Below are positions 14,259 to 16,094 of a stretch of 16,094 nt of DNA, in pieces. The DNA is taken from positions 1 through 16,094 of the forward strand of contig DATKDU010000557.1 of assembly GCA_035512595.1 (NCBI GenBank), in the 5' to 3' direction. Source of the stretch: DATKDU01 sp035512595. GTDB lineage: Bacteria; Planctomycetota; Planctomycetia; Pirellulales; Pirellulaceae. Each line of letters starts with the position of its first letter. Within the stretch, counting starts at the first letter, position 1. Position numbers and translations under genes: made by a program. The notes beneath the pieces were generated by a model. It did not search any database and was not told the origin of the DNA. It saw only the letters and a program-made list of their open reading frames with translations.

Positions 14259-16094
14259 ATGTCGTTTTGCTCTAGGTTCGATTGCCTGAATGCCACAGCC
14301 AAACAACCGTCCATCCGCCGCGCCAAGCGGCCCCTCGATCGGCGTCGTGAATTTCGCCGCCTGCTGCTGGAAGGCCTCGAAGACCGCAGCCTCCTGGCCT
14401 TCAACCCGTTTGCCCAGTACGACTTGAGCGATCGTCCTCAGGACCTCACCCTGGCCGATGTGAATGCCGACGGCCGGCCCGACATGATCGTTGCGAGCTG
14501 GAGCGGCAATTCCATTGACGTCCGTCTGGGCAATGCCGACGGCACGTTTGGCGGCACCCTATCATTTCCCACGGGCACCGGTCCCAACTCGGTTGCCGTC
14601 GGGGACCTCACCGGCGACGGGATTCCTGACCTGGCGACGGCCAATTCGGGGGACATCAGCCTGCTGAAGGGGAACGGAGATGGAACCTTCCTGCCGCCGC
14701 AGAGCATTGGGCTCCCCGGTCAATTTCCGCCGGGCTATACCGGCAGCGAATCCCGGCCCCAACTTCCCCTTTCGGTTGCGACAGGCGATGTGAACGGCGA
14801 CGGAAAGCTCGACCTGGTTGTGGGCGCCGACACGTACTTCACCCAGCAGTCGTGCTATACGGGCTACTGGGGCGGTTACTATTGCTACGACTTCAACACC
14901 TACGACGGCTACGTGAACGTCCTTTTAGGAAACGGCACCGGCCTCGATCCCGCCGAGACTCATCATCTCGGCGCATGGCGATTTCCCAACGCGGTTGCCG
15001 TTGCGGACATCAATGGCGACGCCAAGGACGACGTGATCACGGCTAACGATTACGATCTGAGCGTGCTATTGAATGAGGCCGACGCGCCGAACGAACTGGC
15101 ATTGGGCGCCCCCGTTCACTCCGGTTCGGGTTACGGTTTTCGCTCCATCTCCCTGGGGGACGTGGACGGCGACGGCAAGCTGGACACGCTCTCCAGCAGC
15201 GGTTGGGGGCTGATCGTGCAGAAAGGGAATGGAGACGGCACTTTTACACCCCAGCCTGCTGTCAACACCGGCAGCTACGTCCACTCGGCCGTCATGGGGG
15301 ATGTGAATGACGACGGCACACTGGACCTGGTGGCAGTCGGCAGCATCGACGCGTACACCTGCACCAGCTATGGCTGGTGGTACGGCTACTACGGCGGGTA
15401 CTACTATTGCAACGGCGGGTACAACACCACCACGCGCCAAGCGACCGTGCTCCTGGGCAACGGCCAGGGCAACTTTGCTTTGCCCTTGACATCGTCCTTC
15501 GGCAGTTATGTGGGCTATAGCTGGCTGCCTGACGTGGCTTTGGCGGACCTCAACGGCGACGGACTGCCGGAACTGGTCACCATTGACTACCATGCCGTCG
15601 AGGCCATCGTCGCGACCAACGACGGCAACTGGAACCCGCCCCCGTCGATTGTCATTTCCGACACCACAGTGACCGAGGGGGACAGCGGCACGGTCAATGC
15701 CGTGTTCACGGTCACGGTGATCGGGAATCACGCGGGAGTAAGCGTCAATTATTCGACCGCGGACTCGACGGCCGCTGCCGGAGCGGACTACACGGCCACG
15801 TCGGGCACGCTGACGTTCGGGGTCGGCGAGTCGAGCAAGACGATCTCCGTTCCCGTCCTCGGCGACACGCTCGATGAGTACGACGAGCGGTTCTTCGTCA
15901 ACCTGTCCAATGCCGTCGGCGGCCAGATCACCGATTCGCAAGGGATCGGCACGATCGTGGACGACGACGACCCGCCCCTGGTGACGATCAACGACGTCTC
16001 CCAGAAGGAGGGGAACAAGGGCACCACGTCGTTCGTCTTCACGGTCAGCCTCTCCGAGGCCAGCGGCAAGTGGGTGTCCGTGAACTTTGCCACG
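14259..16094 (+). CDS. Secreted FG-GAP/VCBS repeat and Calx-beta surface protein (3' partial)
   Basis: Open from the ATG at 14259 to the window end (612 codons, no stop). GGAGAA at 14248-14253 gives a ribosome binding site. The N-terminus is rich in Arg and has RRLLLEGLEDRSLLAF (33-48), the LEDR-LLA motif found near the start of many large exported planctomycete proteins. Seven calcium-binding FG-GAP/VCBS motifs follow: DVNADGRPD (~67), DLTGDGIPD (~116), DVNGDGKLD (~177), DINGDAKDD (~250), DVDGDGKLD (~301), DVNDDGTLD (~348) and DLNGDGLPE (~430). Together they suggest one beta-propeller. Two Tyr/Gly-rich, Cys-flanked loops (199-218 and 366-388) protrude from it. A Calx-beta domain covers ~463-570 (VTEGDSGTVNAVFTV, GADYTATSGTLTF, DEYDERFFVNLS) and a second begins at ~574. 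Such proteins are thought to serve in adhesion or cell-surface architecture. The gene is divergent from the ECF sigma gene; the 156-bp space 14103-14258 shows no clear promoter hexamers. Confidence 0.9.
   Translation, partial: MSFCSRFDCLNATAKQPSIRRAKRPLDRRREFRRLLLEGLEDRSLLAFNPFAQYDLSDRPQDLTLADVNADGRPDMIVASWSGNSIDVRLGNADGTFGGTLSFPTGTGPNSVAVGDLTGDGIPDLATANSGDISLLKGNGDGTFLPPQSIGLPGQFPPGYTGSESRPQLPLSVATGDVNGDGKLDLVVGADTYFTQQSCYTGYWGGYYCYDFNTYDGYVNVLLGNGTGLDPAETHHLGAWRFPNAVAVADINGDAKDDVITANDYDLSVLLNEADAPNELALGAPVHSGSGYGFRSISLGDVDGDGKLDTLSSSGWGLIVQKGNGDGTFTPQPAVNTGSYVHSAVMGDVNDDGTLDLVAVGSIDAYTCTSYGWWYGYYGGYYYCNGGYNTTTRQATVLLGNGQGNFALPLTSSFGSYVGYSWLPDVALADLNGDGLPELVTIDYHAVEAIVATNDGNWNPPPSIVISDTTVTEGDSGTVNAVFTVTVIGNHAGVSVNYSTADSTAAAGADYTATSGTLTFGVGESSKTISVPVLGDTLDEYDERFFVNLSNAVGGQITDSQGIGTIVDDDDPPLVTINDVSQKEGNKGTTSFVFTVSLSEASGKWVSVNFAT

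Noticed and set aside
14103..14306. ATG-started longer version of the second sigma factor
   Set aside because: The additional 68 residues are not sigma-like and would overlap the first codons of the divergent surface gene. The TTG with a strong Shine-Dalgarno is better.
15066..15941. Leftward open frame of 291 codons under the FG-GAP gene
   Set aside because: It lies antisense to the seven-repeat FG-GAP protein, and its valine/arginine-rich composition is what antisense reading of GAC/GGC repeats gives.
1..16094. tRNA, rRNA, CRISPR array, transposase or phage genes
   Set aside because: Looked for on both strands. No regularly spaced repeats, RNA-gene-like cloverleaf segments or DDE/recombinase motifs were recognised.

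Overview
The window is about 16 kb of GC-rich bacterial DNA that looks planctomycetal, probably Pirellulales-like; the assignment is by gene style and no marker gene is present. The indications are: a Ser/Thr kinase with a short N-terminal helical domain, a transmembrane helix and a TPR tail, preceded by an ECF sigma gene; a large surface protein with an N-terminal LEDRSLLA-type motif; a beta-propeller protein with an embedded Rossmann-like segment; and CACGGA/CTAAT-rich palindromic repeats.

Left part, 1-4490 (+). A PQQ-type beta-propeller protein enters from the left edge. It has a methyltransferase-like insert and a malectin-like C-terminus. It is translationally coupled to a membrane-anchored protein of unknown function. 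Both proteins carry an unusual C-x-C motif.

Centre, 8688-4487 (-). A five-gene operon runs towards that pair, and the two units share one TTAA as their stop codons. In order of transcription it encodes a tandem-duplicated ModA-like oxyanion-binding protein, a ModB-like permease, a ModC-like ATPase, a MoaD/ThiS-like ubiquitin-fold carrier ending in Gly-Gly, and a ThiF/MoeB/HesA-like E1 protein. The E1-like protein lacks several canonical adenylation residues. All adjoining genes overlap or lie 3 bp apart. The plausible theme is molybdate or tungstate uptake linked to a sulfur-carrier or cofactor step; this is inference, since no molybdo- or tungsto-enzyme gene is in view.

Right-centre, 8836-13463. 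A good sigma70-like promoter reads into an ECF sigma gene that is now a pseudogene. It holds an 81-bp in-frame palindromic insertion, a later 1-base frameshift and an in-frame TAG. Behind it is an intact 1188-residue receptor-type Ser/Thr kinase with TPRs. The kinase's last ~46 residues are encoded by a degenerate intergenic palindromic repeat.

Right end. A second, intact ECF sigma gene (- strand, TTG start) converges on the kinase gene. It is divergent from a long secreted FG-GAP/VCBS and Calx-beta surface protein that starts at 14259 and runs off the right edge. No tRNA, rRNA, CRISPR array or transposase gene was seen.
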